In this document: one piece after another, positions 14,992 through 15,948 of the stretch
Layout of the letters: every line of letters starts with the position of its first letter
How positions within the stretch are numbered: position 1 is the first letter of the stretch
Assembly (NCBI GenBank): GCA_024640745.1
Contig: JAHEEL010000025.1
Coordinates: 1 to 15,948 of the forward strand
Direction of reading: 5' to 3'
Length of the DNA: 15,948 nucleotides
Source: Actinomycetes bacterium
GTDB lineage: Bacteria > Actinomycetota > Acidimicrobiia > Spongiisociales > UBA5794
The notes under the pieces: generated by a model
Databases searched by the model: none
Told to the model about the DNA's origin: nothing
The model's input: only the letters and a program-made list of their open reading frames with translations
Made by a program: the position numbers and the translations under genes

Positions 14992-15896
14992 TCAACGCCG
15001 AACGAGCGCTTCGATCGAGACCGCCCCGATCGGGGCATCGTCGACCGTGACGAGCATGTCCGGCCCAGCTTCGCGGTCAATCCGAATCGCGGGACCGCTT
15101 CTGATGATGAACGCGCGCACGCCCGACCGAACGCGATACCCCCAGCCGCCGTATGCCATCGGCTTCACTTCCACGGCTTCAGCCCCCTTGATCTCCTCGA
15201 TCGGGAGGTACTGTCTCGGCCAGCCGAACGGACCGATCTCGACCGCGACCCCGCCGGCATCTGCCACGACACGAACGGATGAGAACGCCACCACGACAAC
15301 GGAGATGGCGATCATGAGGACGACCCAGCGTGGCTCGAATACCACGGCAACGACGACCGGGCCGACACCGATGGCTGCGAACCAACCGTTCGACGCAGAA
15401 CCCGACCACGATTCCAATGGAGTTGCAGCGAACGGCATCGGTACGTCGACCGGCACGCCTTCCGATCCGCCCGCCGACAGCCAGCCGACCAGGCCGGCGA
15501 GCAAACCGGCGATGACGACGCCGACCACCCACGCCATCGACATCAGCTCTGCCGCTTCCCACCCGACAGCATCCAGGTTTGCAATCACAACTTGCGCGTT
15601 CACGGCAGCCACCAGGCCGAGGATGAAGTAGATAACGGCTGCGAGCGGAGCCGACGGCATCGCGGTGCGGGACCCGGCTGCGAGGGCGGACCATGCCAGG
15701 AGCATGCCGACGGCGAGCAGCGCCACGTAGAGCGAGAACGACATCGCACCGTTGGGCGGACCGGAGAAGCTCCAATGCACGCGATCGGGTCGGGATACCG
15801 GGTGCGAAAGGCGATGAGCGGAACGAAGGCGCCGAAGACCGTGAGCGCAGGGAGCACCACGACGACGGCCCACCAACGAGCTGATCCGCGACGCAT
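14992..15896 (-). pseudogene. DUF1648-like membrane protein gene with a one-base frameshift
   Basis: Two reading frames together give one plausible protein of about 301 residues. From ATG 15896 the first frame reads MRRGSARWWAVVVVLPALTV and on to RTRYPDPIA, a transmembrane helix plus the start of the DUF1648 motif. The second frame picks up at 15780 with VHWSFSGPPNGAMSF, the rest of that motif. It then runs through several hydrophobic segments and a C-terminal soluble part (about 70 residues, IGPFGWPRQYLPIEEIKGAE onward, PH-like in appearance) to the TGA at 14992. Adding one base between 15781 and 15780 restores PDPIAVHWSFSG. The function of the family is unknown. The cause may be a sequencing error, a real lesion or recoding. 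A CATACT hexamer six bases before ATG 15896 could support leaderless expression. Confidence 0.75.
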
Positions 15897-15909
15897 CCGG
15901 GCAGTATGC

Positions 15910-15922
15910 CATTATCACCTCC
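15910..15922 (-). promoter_or_regulatory. Perfect Shine-Dalgarno and ATG out of phase with the DUF1648 N-terminal frame
   Basis: GGAGGTGAT (15922-15914, minus strand) is a full complement of the 16S rRNA 3' end and is followed after one base by ATG 15912-15910. That ATG is in the frame of the downstream part of the gene, which is open all the way to 14992 (306 residues). In that frame the N-terminal part is Arg-rich and not hydrophobic. The frame with the transmembrane helix starts 16 bases later and lacks a well-spaced ribosome binding site. Confidence 0.6.
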
Positions 15923-15948
15923 CCGCCCGGCGGTAACCTCGCAGTCGT

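Noticed and set aside
14975..15002. CGGCGT...ACGCCG as a terminator between menA and the converging gene
   Set aside because: Only six base pairs with a 16-base loop and no T-run; too weak to call.

Overview
This is a GC-rich, gene-dense stretch of bacterial chromosome, almost all of it coding. It most likely comes from an actinobacterium (Actinomycetota). The reasons are heavy GC bias at third codon positions, frequent GTG starts, stop/start overlaps of 1-4 bases, lipoproteins with Thr/Ser-rich linkers behind the lipobox cysteine, several starts that look leaderless (a TANNNT hexamer 6-8 bases before the start codon), and an Asp-type (type II) MenB of the mycobacterial kind. The Thr-rich lipoprotein linkers hint at an Acidimicrobiia-like lineage, but the sequence alone does not settle that. 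I saw no tRNA, rRNA, CRISPR array, transposase or phage gene.

Layout. (1) Bases 1-3327, minus strand: an operon of a YihY/BrkB-type membrane protein followed by two ABC exporter half-transporters. The second of these is cut by the window edge. All three genes overlap by 4 bases, and the two ABC genes look like one heterodimeric exporter. (2) Bases 3390-11817, plus strand: five co-directional genes. They encode a PQQ-like beta-propeller lipoprotein, a membrane protein with a degenerate endonuclease/exonuclease/phosphatase (EEP) domain, an M3A metallopeptidase, a 1030-residue GH57 alpha-glucanase lipoprotein with a glucodextranase-type C-terminal module, and a CHAD-domain protein. Four of the five are joined in two overlapping pairs or chains, and a probable internal leaderless promoter precedes the peptidase. 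(3) Bases 11839-14991: menaquinone genes, with menE on the minus strand and menB and menA on the plus strand. menE and menB diverge from a very short shared promoter. (4) Bases 14992-15896, minus strand: a DUF1648-like membrane protein that appears broken by a single missing base near 15780.

How the parts relate. menE, menB and menA perform the CoA ligation, ring closure and prenylation steps of classical menaquinone synthesis. The 3390-11817 cluster has no obvious textbook role. It joins surface-exposed glucan hydrolysis (GH57), a surface beta-propeller, a cytosolic oligopeptidase, a probably non-catalytic EEP membrane protein and a CHAD protein (a family known to bind polyphosphate). The points most worth a second look are a perfect 23-bp inverted repeat inside the CHAD gene, the frameshift in the last gene, the eroded active site of the EEP protein, the symmetric -10 element between menE and menB, and a G-quadruplex motif between menB and menA.
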